A stretch of 64,000 nt of DNA from Chitinophaga sp. Cy-1792. GTDB lineage: Bacteria > Bacteroidota > Bacteroidia > Chitinophagales > Chitinophagaceae. The stretch is taken from positions 1,054,001 to 1,118,000 of the forward strand of contig NZ_VWWO01000001.1 of the NCBI RefSeq assembly GCF_011752935.1, written 5' to 3'. This document shows positions 17,406 through 26,087 of the stretch, one piece after another. Below the pieces are notes generated by a model. That model did no database searches. It was not told where the DNA came from and saw only the letters and a list, made by a program, of their open reading frames with translations. A program made the translations under genes and the position numbers. How positions within the stretch are numbered: the stretch's first letter is position 1; the number at the start of each line of letters is the position of its first letter.

Positions 17406-18587
17406 ATGAACAACAGACAACTTTTTTTGCAGCACGTAGCGCAAACGTCTGATGCCCCGCTGGCATTAGAAATAGTGAAAGCAGAAGGCATGTACATGTG
17501 GGATGCTGACGGTAAAAAATACCTTGATCTGATAGCTGGTATCAGCGTATGTAACGTAGGACACTGCCACCCTTCTGTAGTAAAAGCCATACAGGACCAG
17601 GCGCAGCAGTATATGCACCTGCTGGTGTACGGAGAATTCGTACAGTCGCCACAGGTATCCTTTGCCAAACTCCTGACAGATCATCTTCCAGAGAATCTTA
17701 ACACTGTATATTTCACCAATTCCGGTGCAGAAGCTGTAGAAGGCGCCATGAAACTGGCAAAGCGTTATACCGGCAGAACTGAAATCGCGGCCTTTAATCG
17801 CAGCTATCATGGTTCTACCCAGGGAGCACTCAGCATCCTGGGAGATGAATTCTGGAGAAATGCCTACAGGCCTTTATTGCCAGGCATTCAGCACCTGACC
17901 TATAACGACTACGCTTCATTAGACCTTATCACGGAACGTACTGCTGCTGTGATCGCGGAAAGCGTACAGGCAGAAGGCGGCGTAAACGTACCGCAACTGG
18001 AATGGATATACGCATTACGTGAAAAATGTACTGCCACAGGTACTTTGCTGGTCCTGGACGAAATTCAATGCGGACTTGGCCGTAATGGTACATTATGGGC
18101 ATTTGAGCAACTGGGTATCGTACCTGATATATTACTGCTGGGTAAGGCATTAGGTGGTGGTATGCCATTAGGTGCATTTATATCTTCCAGAGATATTATG
18201 TGGACGCTTACCAATAACCCTGTATTAGGCCACATTACTACGTTTGGCGGACATCCGGTGAATTGTGCCGCTGGCCGTGCAGGCTTCCAGGCATTGCTGG
18301 ACCTGGATGTAGTAAAAGATGTGAAAGCAAAGGGACAGCTGTTCCACCAGCACCTGAAACATCCTAAAATAAAGGAAGTCCGCTCACTCGGCCTGATGAT
18401 GGCCATTGAGCTGGAAAACTTTGAATCCAATAAGAAAACAATCGATTATTGCATCGCCAATGGTGTGCTGACAGACTGGTTCCTGTTTGCACCGGAATGT
18501 ATGCGTATTGCACCGCCGCTCATTATTACCGAAGAAGAGATTATTGCAGCGTGTAAGATTATTTGTGAGGGATTGGATAGATTGTAA
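17406..18587 (+). CDS. Class III PLP-dependent aminotransferase
   Basis: 393 residues from the ATG at 17406; an upstream in-frame start 12 codons earlier is not supported. Fold type I aminotransferase of the acetylornithine/4-aminobutyrate/ornithine group. Visible motifs: YFTNSGAEAVEGAMKLAKRY, the PLP-ring and aspartate region VLDEIQCGLGRNG, and the Schiff-base lysine in LLGKALGGGMPLGA. The substrate cannot be fixed from sequence alone; no arginine or lysine pathway gene is adjacent. It is followed by a strong bidirectional terminator shared with the SDR gene. A TAACTTCG at about 17379 is a near match to a -7 element. Confidence 0.88.
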   Translation: MNNRQLFLQHVAQTSDAPLALEIVKAEGMYMWDADGKKYLDLIAGISVCNVGHCHPSVVKAIQDQAQQYMHLLVYGEFVQSPQVSFAKLLTDHLPENLNTVYFTNSGAEAVEGAMKLAKRYTGRTEIAAFNRSYHGSTQGALSILGDEFWRNAYRPLLPGIQHLTYNDYASLDLITERTAAVIAESVQAEGGVNVPQLEWIYALREKCTATGTLLVLDEIQCGLGRNGTLWAFEQLGIVPDILLLGKALGGGMPLGAFISSRDIMWTLTNNPVLGHITTFGGHPVNCAAGRAGFQALLDLDVVKDVKAKGQLFHQHLKHPKIKEVRSLGLMMAIELENFESNKKTIDYCIANGVLTDWFLFAPECMRIAPPLIITEEEIIAACKIICEGLDRL

Positions 18588-18606
18588 TTATCTTACTAAA
18601 GAAAAT

Positions 18607-18644
18607 AAAACCGGCAGGATAATTTATCCTGCCGGTTTTGTTTT
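18607..18644. terminator. Bidirectional terminator between aminotransferase and SDR genes
   Basis: A 15-bp perfect stem with a 3-base loop, A tract on the left and T tract on the right. It overlaps the SDR stop codon by two bases. Confidence 0.85.
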
Positions 18645-19392
18645 AACTCGCCAGTACGCCACCATCCAGCGTAAGAATGCTGCCGTTGCAGTAGCTGCTG
18701 TCGTCAGAGGCAAAGAAGATAAAAGCATTTGCTACTTCGTGTGCCAGCCCCAGCCTATGTATAGGAGTCCTATCTTCCCATTTTTTACGGATTTCTGCAG
18801 GCAGATTTGCCAGTAATGGCGTATCAATGTAATATGGGCAGATGGCATTGGCGCGGATATGCTGACCGCCATATTGTGCGGCAATGTTTTTTGTGAGTCC
18901 CAGCACACCATGTTTGGCAGCGGTATATGGTACCAGGCCAGGTTCTGCTACCAGTCCTGCCAGCGATGAAAGGTTGACGATAACGCCACCACCCTGTGTC
19001 AGGAACTGTTGCAATTCATATTTTACGCAGTAGAATTGTCCGGTGAGATTTATGTCGATAATCCGTTGCCATACTTCATCAGGCATATCATGGATGCCGG
19101 AATAAGGCCCTCCTACCCCAGCATTGTTAAGCGCCACGTCTATGCGGCCAAACTGTTTCACGGTGGCTGCTATGGCTTCTTTTACGCTGTCCGACTTACT
19201 TACATCAATAGCGATAAAAGCATTTTTAGCACCCAGGTCGCTGAGCTCCTTTAATACAGCAGAAGGGTCTGAAGTGATCAGGTCAGCTATCATTACAATA
19301 GCACCTTCCTTAGCAGCGGCCAGTGCGCAGGCCTTACCTATACCGGAATTGCCGCCGGTAATGAATACAACTTTATTGTCCAGCTTTCCCAT
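18643..19392 (-). CDS. SDR family NAD(P)-dependent oxidoreductase
   Basis: 249 residues, a classical short-chain dehydrogenase. The cofactor motif TGGNSGIGKA is near residue 12, followed by NNAG near 90, the catalytic serine in VNLSSLAG and the YxxxK in YTAAKHG. An aspartate after the second strand (IADL) favours NAD(H). The substrate is unknown. It lies 56 bases downstream of the DUF5686 gene in the same direction, so co-transcription is possible though a functional link is not obvious. Confidence 0.92.
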   Translation of the reverse strand: MGKLDNKVVFITGGNSGIGKACALAAAKEGAIVMIADLITSDPSAVLKELSDLGAKNAFIAIDVSKSDSVKEAIAATVKQFGRIDVALNNAGVGGPYSGIHDMPDEVWQRIIDINLTGQFYCVKYELQQFLTQGGGVIVNLSSLAGLVAEPGLVPYTAAKHGVLGLTKNIAAQYGGQHIRANAICPYYIDTPLLANLPAEIRKKWEDRTPIHRLGLAHEVANAFIFFASDDSSYCNGSILTLDGGVLAS

Positions 19393-19448
19393 GATAAATC
19401 TGTTTAGGATGTAATCATGTTAACACCGGAAAGCGGGAAAGGTTATGT

Positions 19449-21956
19449 TTAGAATTGTAGCTTAAAGCTGCCAAATACGCCGAATCGTTTGCTGTTGGTA
19501 TCGTCCGGTAATGCCGTCGGAGAAACGCGCCATACAAAGTCGACACGCAGGAATTTAAAGATGTTTTCGATACCGGTACCTACTTCCACATAAGGGTCGC
19601 GGTCCAGTGTTTTGAACGGATAGCCGTTGTTGAGGTTCAGTGCCCTGTTTGCCGGAGAGAGTGAACCGATCACCCCTTTAGCTTCCCAGAACTGGCGCCA
19701 CTTCAGCTTTTTAATGAGTGGGATATATGCGAAGATACCATTACCGATGGTGTGTTCCAGGTTGAAGCCTGCATAACGATCGCTCAGGAATTCGAAGCGG
19801 TTCATCATGTTGAAGGCATATTTGTTATAGTAGTAAATTTCGTTACCGGGATGTACTTCCAGCGAAGTATAAGGCAGATTACCGAAGATACGGCCACCAT
19901 AAACGTTATAGTACAGCGTACCGAAAGGCGGCAGCTTCACGTAGTCGGATACACTCAGACTCAGTTTATTATATTGCTGGCTGCTGTTCGCGATACCTGG
20001 GATACCCAGTGCGTATTTGAATTCTACGATAGGAAATTTACTACCCAGACTATACCGATAAAAATTACCTTCCAGGAATTCTTCCTGGAATGCATATCGG
20101 AGTTTTACCTCCACTTCTGCACTGGTCAGCGGATCACCTTTGGTGGTCATCGACTTGTAGGCATCGACAGTAGGCAATGGCGCAAAAGGCCTTACCCACT
20201 TATGTATCAGGGATACCTGGTGAGAAAATCCGCTAAAATATTCCTTGAAAAACTCTACGCGTTTTTCATCTACCAGTAAAAACTTCTGTGGTACACCATT
20301 TTTACGGATGGCGAGGGTGAATATATTATCAGATCCTACTTCGTCATAATAATGGGAACCATTGTCCAGATCGCGGGCATAGGCGCCATAGAGGTACATG
20401 CGCGGATGTTTTTTCAGGAGCCAGAGCGCACTGATTTTACCTTTATAGGCTTCGTCGTTGAAGCCATATGCCAGGTAGCCGTAGAGGTATACATCTTTAC
20501 TGAATTTAGGCGTGGTACCGAGGTCCAGCCTCATACGGAAGCCTTCCAGTGTGTTCTGCGAAAATGCGTAGTAATAGGGTCCCCATTCCAGTTTGCCGAA
20601 TGGCTTGTAGCCGGTAGCGAGGAAACGGATCGTATTGGAATACTTCTGAAACAGTGGCATTTTCTGCAGACTATCTACCATTTTGTAGATGCCAGCTTCG
20701 TTTTTGCTCAGGTCTTCCGGGCGGTTGTTTGTCCAGAAAGAGTCTTTCTGAAAGCGTGCACTGTCCAGCAGATTGATATTCTGCGGATATCTTTTATCGG
20801 CAAAGATATTGGTGGCAGCGGTATCGTTGGTGATAACGTTGGAGTAGGTCGTGGTTTTACGGCCTATGAAGTCCAGCGTTTTAGCCGGATTAGGGCTGGG
20901 CGCCCAGAAGTCGGCGATAAATTTATCTTTATAGAGAAACCAGGTACTATCTGGCAGTTGTTTGAATTCCTGTACCAGGCTCACTTTTCGTACGAAGTTG
21001 AGATTGGCGGCAGAAGGTACGCTGAGCGTGGTTTTATAAACTGCATAAGTCGTATCATGTACCCAGATATCACCAATGAAAACATTTTCGCCTTTACGTT
21101 TAGGCGTGAAGTTTAGTTTGATGAATCGTTGGGAACTGATGTACTGGGTATCTGCGATTTTATAGTCGTAATAGAAAGCACCGTTGTTGTTGATCGGGCT
21201 TACAAATTGTTTATCGAATACGGGTATAAAGTTATCGTAGATGTTGATGTTCTGGTACATTCCACCGAGGAACTTGTGAACGCTTTCGTTGTCTATTCCT
21301 GAAGTACGGGCAGCTTTGATGACCTCTTTGGTTTTATGAGGTTTTGCCTGGTAGTAGTAATCAGATAATGATTCGGTCAGGAAGATGGGTAGAAAGGGTT
21401 TGTCTTCCGAAGTACTGTCGATATTATTGAGGATAAAAGCGAAGGGTTTGGTAAATCTGTTCCTGGATAATTTTTCCTTATTAAGGTTTTTCATATCCAG
21501 TTCAAGTTTATTATAAACCTCATACGTATAGTTATCCAGCCTATTATAATTATTTTCTGGTTTATGCCGGATGATTTGCCGTAGTAATATGAGTGCCCAG
21601 TTTACGCTTGCTTTTACCTCATGTGCTTTGAGCGAAACATCGGACCTTGCTATATCGAAGTTGATGGTTTGTTCCTTGAGACTGCGGTCTACGGGCATTT
21701 TAGTGAGATTGTAGCCCATTACCCTTACCTGTAGTGTGTCTGCTGGGATTACATTCAATTCAAAGATATATTTTCCCTCTGCATCACTAACCATACCTGT
21801 TTGAGTATTAGTGAATTGCAAGGTGGCGAAAGGTATAATTTCCTGTGAATGCGCATCTCTGATTACTCCTTTGATTTTATACTGTTGAGCTATCAAACCT
21901 GCGGGCCAGGCTAATACAATAAAAATGGTTGCTATGATTCTTTTCCAGTCTGTCAT
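19449..21956 (-). CDS. DUF5686 outer membrane protein with carboxypeptidase-like regulatory domain
   Basis: 835 residues. A signal peptide (ending near LIAQ, residue 23) is followed by a CarboxypepD_reg-like domain (YKIKGVIRDAHSQEIIPFAT, about 25-110) and then the long DUF5686 region. The C-terminal half alternates aromatic and charged residues in a beta-barrel manner and ends in RFGVFGSFKLQF, with the terminal phenylalanine typical of outer membrane barrels. The function is unknown in this very common Bacteroidota family. The start is an ATG; an AT-rich region with a divergent operon lies upstream. Confidence 0.88.
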   Translation of the reverse strand: MTDWKRIIATIFIVLAWPAGLIAQQYKIKGVIRDAHSQEIIPFATLQFTNTQTGMVSDAEGKYIFELNVIPADTLQVRVMGYNLTKMPVDRSLKEQTINFDIARSDVSLKAHEVKASVNWALILLRQIIRHKPENNYNRLDNYTYEVYNKLELDMKNLNKEKLSRNRFTKPFAFILNNIDSTSEDKPFLPIFLTESLSDYYYQAKPHKTKEVIKAARTSGIDNESVHKFLGGMYQNINIYDNFIPVFDKQFVSPINNNGAFYYDYKIADTQYISSQRFIKLNFTPKRKGENVFIGDIWVHDTTYAVYKTTLSVPSAANLNFVRKVSLVQEFKQLPDSTWFLYKDKFIADFWAPSPNPAKTLDFIGRKTTTYSNVITNDTAATNIFADKRYPQNINLLDSARFQKDSFWTNNRPEDLSKNEAGIYKMVDSLQKMPLFQKYSNTIRFLATGYKPFGKLEWGPYYYAFSQNTLEGFRMRLDLGTTPKFSKDVYLYGYLAYGFNDEAYKGKISALWLLKKHPRMYLYGAYARDLDNGSHYYDEVGSDNIFTLAIRKNGVPQKFLLVDEKRVEFFKEYFSGFSHQVSLIHKWVRPFAPLPTVDAYKSMTTKGDPLTSAEVEVKLRYAFQEEFLEGNFYRYSLGSKFPIVEFKYALGIPGIANSSQQYNKLSLSVSDYVKLPPFGTLYYNVYGGRIFGNLPYTSLEVHPGNEIYYYNKYAFNMMNRFEFLSDRYAGFNLEHTIGNGIFAYIPLIKKLKWRQFWEAKGVIGSLSPANRALNLNNGYPFKTLDRDPYVEVGTGIENIFKFLRVDFVWRVSPTALPDDTNSKRFGVFGSFKLQF

Positions 21957-22039
21957 ATTCTGAGAACAATATTATAGTATTTAGCGCTAAACTTTCAATC
22001 TGCCGGATACCTTAACGTTCCAATGACAAAAAAATATAT

Positions 22040-22079
22040 TTTGAAATATTAAAATTTAAGTTAGCTTTGTATTGCAAAG
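22040..22079 (+). promoter_or_regulatory. Promoter with overlapping operator-like inverted repeat
   Basis: TTTG (22040-22043), 18 bases and TAGCTTTG (22062-22069) form a complete Bacteroidota promoter. The last bases of the -7 box are the left half of CTTTG-N5-CAAAG (22065-22079), an inverted repeat that recurs before creD. A bound regulator would cover the -7 element. The likely ligand is the winged-helix regulator encoded in the same operon; this is inference. Confidence 0.6.
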
Positions 22080-22089
22080 TGCTTTTTAT

Positions 22090-22734
22090 ATGACAGAACA
22101 CGAACATCTACAAGCTATAACAGACATTCGTCGGATAATGGAGCGGAGTAGTCGGTTTATTTCGCTAAGTGGCCTCAGTAGCATATCTGCGGGGATTGTA
22201 GCATTGATAGGTGCGGGTGTGGCGCAGCAGATGTTTGATGGATATTATGCGCGTTGGACAGCGAGGGGAAGATATGATGTAGCGGACTATATATACCTGA
22301 GAAACGGTTTAGTTTTATTGGGTTTAGCAGTGATGGCGGGGGCATTTTTATTCGGTATTCTGTTTACTTATCGTAAGGCGAGGAAGAATGGATTGCCGGT
22401 ATGGGACATGACTGCGCGGAAAGTATTTTTTAGTGGTGCTTTGCCGATGGCAATCGGAGGTGTATTTATACTTGGTTTACTATATAACGGTGCGGAGTGG
22501 CTGGTGGGTACTTCTACCCTGATCTTTTACGGACTGGCGCTGATCAATGCCAGTAAGTATACGGTGCCGGAAATACGTTATCTGGGTATAACGGAAACGG
22601 TGCTGGGATTGCTAAATCTTTTCTTTTTGGGCAAAGGGCTTTATTTTTGGGCCATTGGATTCGGCATCTGTCACATCATATATGGTATTTTGATGTGGTG
22701 GAAGTACGATAGAAAGGAGAATCATCAATCATGA
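22090..22734 (+). CDS. Polytopic membrane protein co-transcribed with a winged-helix regulator
   Basis: 214 residues from the ATG at 22090, which lies 20 bases after the promoter -7 box; an earlier TTG would fall beside that box. The N-terminal cytoplasmic part (MTEHEHLQAITDIRRIMERS) is followed by about six hydrophobic helices. The family is not named, but I recall it next to this type of regulator and CreD in Bacteroidota. Its stop overlaps the regulator start by 4 bases (ATGA), so translation is probably coupled. It may sense a membrane state or modulate the regulator; that is speculation. Confidence 0.75.
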   Translation: MTEHEHLQAITDIRRIMERSSRFISLSGLSSISAGIVALIGAGVAQQMFDGYYARWTARGRYDVADYIYLRNGLVLLGLAVMAGAFLFGILFTYRKARKNGLPVWDMTARKVFFSGALPMAIGGVFILGLLYNGAEWLVGTSTLIFYGLALINASKYTVPEIRYLGITETVLGLLNLFFLGKGLYFWAIGFGICHIIYGILMWWKYDRKENHQS

Positions 22735-23033
22735 ATATAAACCCGATCGGTAATTTAAATAAGGTTTTTGAGAGTCGTATCAGGCTGGGTGTGATGAGCA
22801 TCCTGATGGTGAATGACGAGATCAATTTTAATGATCTCAAGCAGATGCTGGAGGTTACTGATGGTAATCTGGCGTCTCACCTGAACACGCTGGAAGAAAA
22901 CGGCTATATCAAAGTCCACAAAGGTTTTATCGGACGTAAAACCAATACGACCTATGCGATTACTGCAGCCGGTGAAAAAGCCTTCAAAGGTCATCTGGTG
23001 GCCCTTGAAAACATGATTCGGTTTACGAAATAA
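22731..23033 (+). CDS. Winged-helix transcriptional regulator (HTH_34 / ArsR-MarR-like)
   Basis: 100 residues, almost only a winged helix-turn-helix: RLGVMSILMVNDEINFNDLK, then LEVTDGNLASHLNTLEENGY as recognition helix region, followed by the wing KGFIGRKTNTTYAIT and a final helix. It resembles the PF13601 group of small DNA-binding regulators. Matching inverted repeats before its own operon and before creD suggest it controls both, most simply as a repressor. No metal or ligand site is visible. Translationally coupled to the membrane protein before it. Confidence 0.88.
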   Translation: MNINPIGNLNKVFESRIRLGVMSILMVNDEINFNDLKQMLEVTDGNLASHLNTLEENGYIKVHKGFIGRKTNTTYAITAAGEKAFKGHLVALENMIRFTK

Positions 23034-23048
23034 TTTTTTTTGCCCTTT

Positions 23049-23067
23049 TACTTTGAAATACAAAGTA
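23049..23067 (+). promoter_or_regulatory. Operator-like palindrome before creD
   Basis: A 19-bp palindrome TACTTTG-N5-CAAAGTA, 19 bases before the creD ATG. It has the same half-sites and spacing as the repeat before the regulator operon at 22065-22079, and both continue with a CTTTT stretch. The TACTTTG half is an imperfect -7 element (one base short of TAnnTTTG). Confidence 0.6.
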
Positions 23068-23086
23068 CTTTTAAAAATAAAAAAAT

Positions 23087-24439
23087 ATGGAAAACGAAAT
23101 ACAACAGCCATCGTTCTACGACCGTTTTGCCTATGCGTTAAAGGCTTTTATAGTTTTTGTACTGATCCTTGTTTTGTTGATACCTATCATGATGGTGAGC
23201 AGCCTTGTGGACGAGCGTGGTTCACGTTACCGCGAAGCGGCTGCCAAAATCGGGGAAAGCTGGGGCCAGCAACAAACAATAACCGGCCCTCTCCTGGCGA
23301 TTCCTGCTAAAAATGATTCCAGCGGGTACGGCTATGTATACCTGATGCCACGCGAGCTAAAGATAAATGGCGAGGTAATCCCGCAGGAACTGAAAAGAGG
23401 AATTTATAACGTCAATGTCTATACTGCGAAAATGCAGTTAAGCGGTAGCTTTTCTATGCATGATCTACAGGCACTGCATCTCTCTCCTTCCGCCATTCAA
23501 CCGGAGAAAGCAGTATTGGCATTGGGGTTGGCAGATCTGAAAGGATTAAGCAGCCAGGTAAAGGTGAAATGGAATGATCAATCCTATGAATTTGGGGCAG
23601 GCACACCTGGGGGCATTTTCCATGCACATTATCCTGGAAGCAGTGAAACAATGATCCCTGCATCTTCCGGCATTCAGGCTGCCATTCCCCTACCCTACGG
23701 AACTTCTGACAGCGTATTCAACTTTACAGTAGATATTGCCCTGAAAGGCTCTACGAAGCTGGTTTTCAGCCCTGTTGGCAAATCAACCGTTATAAGCATA
23801 AACTCCAGCTGGCCCAGTCCCAGCTTCGATGACGTGATGCTGCCTGTAGAACGTAAGGTGACTGATAAGGGCTTTACTGCCAGTTGGGAGATGCAGGACC
23901 TGAAAAGAGATTTTCCGCAGACATGGATTGATAACCAGTACAATATAAACAAGGATGATTTCGGAGTATCCCTGATCACTCCGGTGGATACCTATCAGCA
24001 AACGAGCAGATCTGTCAAGTATGCGTTCCTGCTGATATGTCTCACTTTCTTTGTGTACTATATCGTTGAAACAGCGCAGCAACGCAGCGTTCACCCTGTC
24101 CAGTACGGATTGATCGGTATCGCACTTTGCATCTTTTATGTGTTGCTGCTGTCTGTTTCAGAGCAGCTGGGATTTGGCCTCGCTTATCTCATTGCCAGTG
24201 TGATGACCATAGGCCTGATAAGCGCATACACGGCTTCTGTGCTCAGTACGCGGATAGCCATCAGCATTGGCGCTGTGCTTGCCCTGATCTATGCTTTTGT
24301 ATATATCATTATCAGTGCGGAAGATTATGCACTCCTGATGGGTAGCTTTGGGCTCTTTATTACACTGGCAGGCATTATGTTTTATAGCAGGAAGATTAAC
24401 TGGAACCGCACTCGTAAAAACGTCGCAGTACATTCATAA
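23087..24439 (+). CDS. creD: CreD-like inner membrane protein
   Basis: 450 residues. An N-terminal transmembrane helix (about 22-42) is followed by a large periplasmic domain beginning SSLVDERGSRYREAAAKIG, with GPLLAIPAK (the GP motif typical of CreD) and PRELKINGEVIPQELKRGIY. Four or more helices fill the C-terminal part from about residue 305, where QTSRSVKYAFLLICLTFFVY and YIVETAQ are characteristic CreD sequence. In enterobacteria CreD is the envelope protein of the CreBC regulon; no CreBC is present here, and control by the preceding winged-helix regulator is likely. Confidence 0.92.
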   Translation: MENEIQQPSFYDRFAYALKAFIVFVLILVLLIPIMMVSSLVDERGSRYREAAAKIGESWGQQQTITGPLLAIPAKNDSSGYGYVYLMPRELKINGEVIPQELKRGIYNVNVYTAKMQLSGSFSMHDLQALHLSPSAIQPEKAVLALGLADLKGLSSQVKVKWNDQSYEFGAGTPGGIFHAHYPGSSETMIPASSGIQAAIPLPYGTSDSVFNFTVDIALKGSTKLVFSPVGKSTVISINSSWPSPSFDDVMLPVERKVTDKGFTASWEMQDLKRDFPQTWIDNQYNINKDDFGVSLITPVDTYQQTSRSVKYAFLLICLTFFVYYIVETAQQRSVHPVQYGLIGIALCIFYVLLLSVSEQLGFGLAYLIASVMTIGLISAYTASVLSTRIAISIGAVLALIYAFVYIIISAEDYALLMGSFGLFITLAGIMFYSRKINWNRTRKNVAVHS

Positions 24440-24496
24440 CCTCAGCCGGCCTGTTGCGCTGCCGGTCAGCGTAACAGGCTTTTAAAACAATGTTTT

Positions 24497-24655
24497 ATGT
24501 ATTCAGATAAAGAATCCCTGGGCAGATTTTTCCTGCGCTTTATGCTGGAAATGATGAAAAGCAACCCGATAATATTTTGCGTTTCAATCATTTCAATAGT
24601 AGCAGTGTTTTTTATCGTTAGAGAAGAGTACAGAAAATATCTTCCGGAAAATTAA
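24497..24655 (+). CDS. Small single-pass membrane protein, 52 residues
   Basis: An ATG-initiated reading frame for MYSDKESLGRFFLRFMLEMM followed by one hydrophobic helix (PIIFCVSIISIVAVFFIV) and a charged end with REEYRKYLPEN. The positive-inside pattern and clean helix suggest a real membrane peptide. It starts 58 bases after creD and could be in the same transcript. It is too short to be certain, and I recognise no family. Confidence 0.4.
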   Translation: MYSDKESLGRFFLRFMLEMMKSNPIIFCVSIISIVAVFFIVREEYRKYLPEN

Positions 24656-24666
24656 ACTGGTATAAC

Positions 24667-24840
24667 ATGGTAATGCTTGATATGTCAGATTATAGACTTC
24701 CGATTCTTAAAGTAGTGCTGTGTTTGGTGGCAATTACAATTGTGGGACTTATTTTAGTGCTCTTAGGGGCAATTGTGCTTGCAAACATTGTCAATGCGGT
24801 CAGTAAACTGATCAGCTATTTAAGTCACAGGAAGCCGTAA
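24667..24840 (+). CDS. Small single-pass membrane protein, 57 residues
   Basis: Begins MVMLDMSDYRLPILKV and consists mainly of one long hydrophobic helix (VVLCLVAITIVGLILVLLGA) and a short amphipathic end with SKLISYLSHRKP. It follows the 52-residue frame by 11 bases, so the two may be a pair. The internal ATG codons at residues 3 and 6 are alternative starts. Evidence is composition and position only. Confidence 0.4.
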   Translation: MVMLDMSDYRLPILKVVLCLVAITIVGLILVLLGAIVLANIVNAVSKLISYLSHRKP

Positions 24841-24940
24841 AACCAGATACTTCCGGAAATGATTAAATTTGATTATCTGCATTTAACATTTCTATTAACA
24901 CAGTGCTATAAACACTGCACTGCAAACAGATAGCTTTGAT

Positions 24941-25306
24941 ATGTCAAATTCTTACTTCCGGAAAAGACTCGCCAGTTTCGGTTATGCATTTACAGGGATA
25001 TTCTCATTTGTAAAATCGGAACCACATGCACGTATACACGCTGTAGCCACTGTGATAGTAGTGGTAGCGGGTTGCTGGTTTCATGTAGGCAAGCAGGACT
25101 GGTTATGGCTGATATGGGCCATGGCCATCGTCTGGATTACAGAAATGATGAATACTGTCATTGAAAAAATGATGGACCACTTATCGCCGGCCATTCATCC
25201 TACCGTAAAATTTATCAAGGATGTAGCTGCCGGGGCAGTGCTGGTAGCGGCTTTTGCCGCAGCTATCACCGGCGCTGTTATCTTCTGGCCCTACATCTTC
25301 CGTTAA
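24941..25306 (+). CDS. Diacylglycerol kinase family protein (DgkA/UndPK-like)
   Basis: 121 residues, small integral membrane lipid kinase with three transmembrane helices. Catalytic signatures are visible: ITEMMNTVIEKMMDHLSP (E, N, E and D ligands of the active site) and KFIKDVAAGAVL. The N-terminal amphipathic part starts MSNSYFRKRLASFGYAFTG. Gram-positive relatives phosphorylate undecaprenol; Bacteroidota members are mostly untested, so the substrate may be diacylglycerol or undecaprenol. A TAGCTTTG occurs two bases before the ATG, probably too close to act as its promoter. Confidence 0.92.
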   Translation: MSNSYFRKRLASFGYAFTGIFSFVKSEPHARIHAVATVIVVVAGCWFHVGKQDWLWLIWAMAIVWITEMMNTVIEKMMDHLSPAIHPTVKFIKDVAAGAVLVAAFAAAITGAVIFWPYIFR

Positions 25307-25348
25307 CCATTTATTCCTATACTGTTTCACCGTTAATAGCGAAACATC

Positions 25349-26035
25349 ATGCAGTATCTAAAGCAATTATTCAGAAAAATCAGCTTAATCGCAGAAAGGC
25401 CAAAGCTTTTACACATCCTCTATGCGAGCATCGTATTCAGCTTGTTGCTGGTTACCTTTCGTATGTACTATACCGGTAGTATGCTGAGAGCTTCGCTGGT
25501 ATGGAACTTGTTCCTGGCATATATTCCTTTTGCACTCACTAACTGGATGGAAAGGAATCCTGCCGAAATGAAACAACGATTGAACTGGTATATCTGCTTT
25601 GTGGTATGGCTGGTGTTTATTCCGAATGCGCCGTACATTATCACTGATCTGTTTCACCTGTTCGACGGTGGTGTGCCGGTATGGTTCGAGCTTTTCCTCA
25701 TCTGCTCTTTTGCCTTTAATGGTATGCTGATGGGATATATGTCGATACGCAGTATGGAGAAGATGTGGAGCCGCAGGTATACGCGCTGGCCGGCCTGGCT
25801 GTTCAGTTTCCCGGTTTTGTTCCTCAGCAGTCTGGGTGTTTATATTGGTCGTTATTTGCGTTATAACAGCTGGGATGTAGTAAAAGATCCTGTTACCCTT
25901 ACAAGAGATTTGATCGCTTTATTTACCCATCCATGGGAAAACCGTCACGCCTGGGCTTTTACCATATGCATGGGCGTGTTCCTAAGCCTGATGTACCCGC
26001 TGGTCAAGCAACGTCTTTCACGAGACGTGCAATAA
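25349..26035 (+). CDS. DUF1361 domain membrane protein
   Basis: 228 residues with about six transmembrane helices. Family-typical segments are AYIPFALTNWMERN, WLVFIPNAPYIITDLFHL and SLGVYIGRYLRYNSWDVV. No activity is known for DUF1361. It lies 42 bases after the diacylglycerol kinase gene and ends directly in a strong terminator, so the two form one unit. Confidence 0.9.
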   Translation: MQYLKQLFRKISLIAERPKLLHILYASIVFSLLLVTFRMYYTGSMLRASLVWNLFLAYIPFALTNWMERNPAEMKQRLNWYICFVVWLVFIPNAPYIITDLFHLFDGGVPVWFELFLICSFAFNGMLMGYMSIRSMEKMWSRRYTRWPAWLFSFPVLFLSSLGVYIGRYLRYNSWDVVKDPVTLTRDLIALFTHPWENRHAWAFTICMGVFLSLMYPLVKQRLSRDVQ

Positions 26036-26067
26036 AAAAGGGCCTCTACTTTGTAGAGGCCCTTTTT
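26035..26067. terminator. Bidirectional terminator after the DUF1361 gene
   Basis: A 15-bp perfect stem with a 3-base loop, flanked by A and T tracts, between convergent genes. Confidence 0.9.
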
Positions 26068-26087
26068 ATATGATCAGTTTCTTTCTC

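Noticed and set aside
24931..24938. TAGCTTTG two bases before the diacylglycerol kinase ATG
   Set aside because: A start from this box would fall inside the gene; no -33 element. Probably chance.
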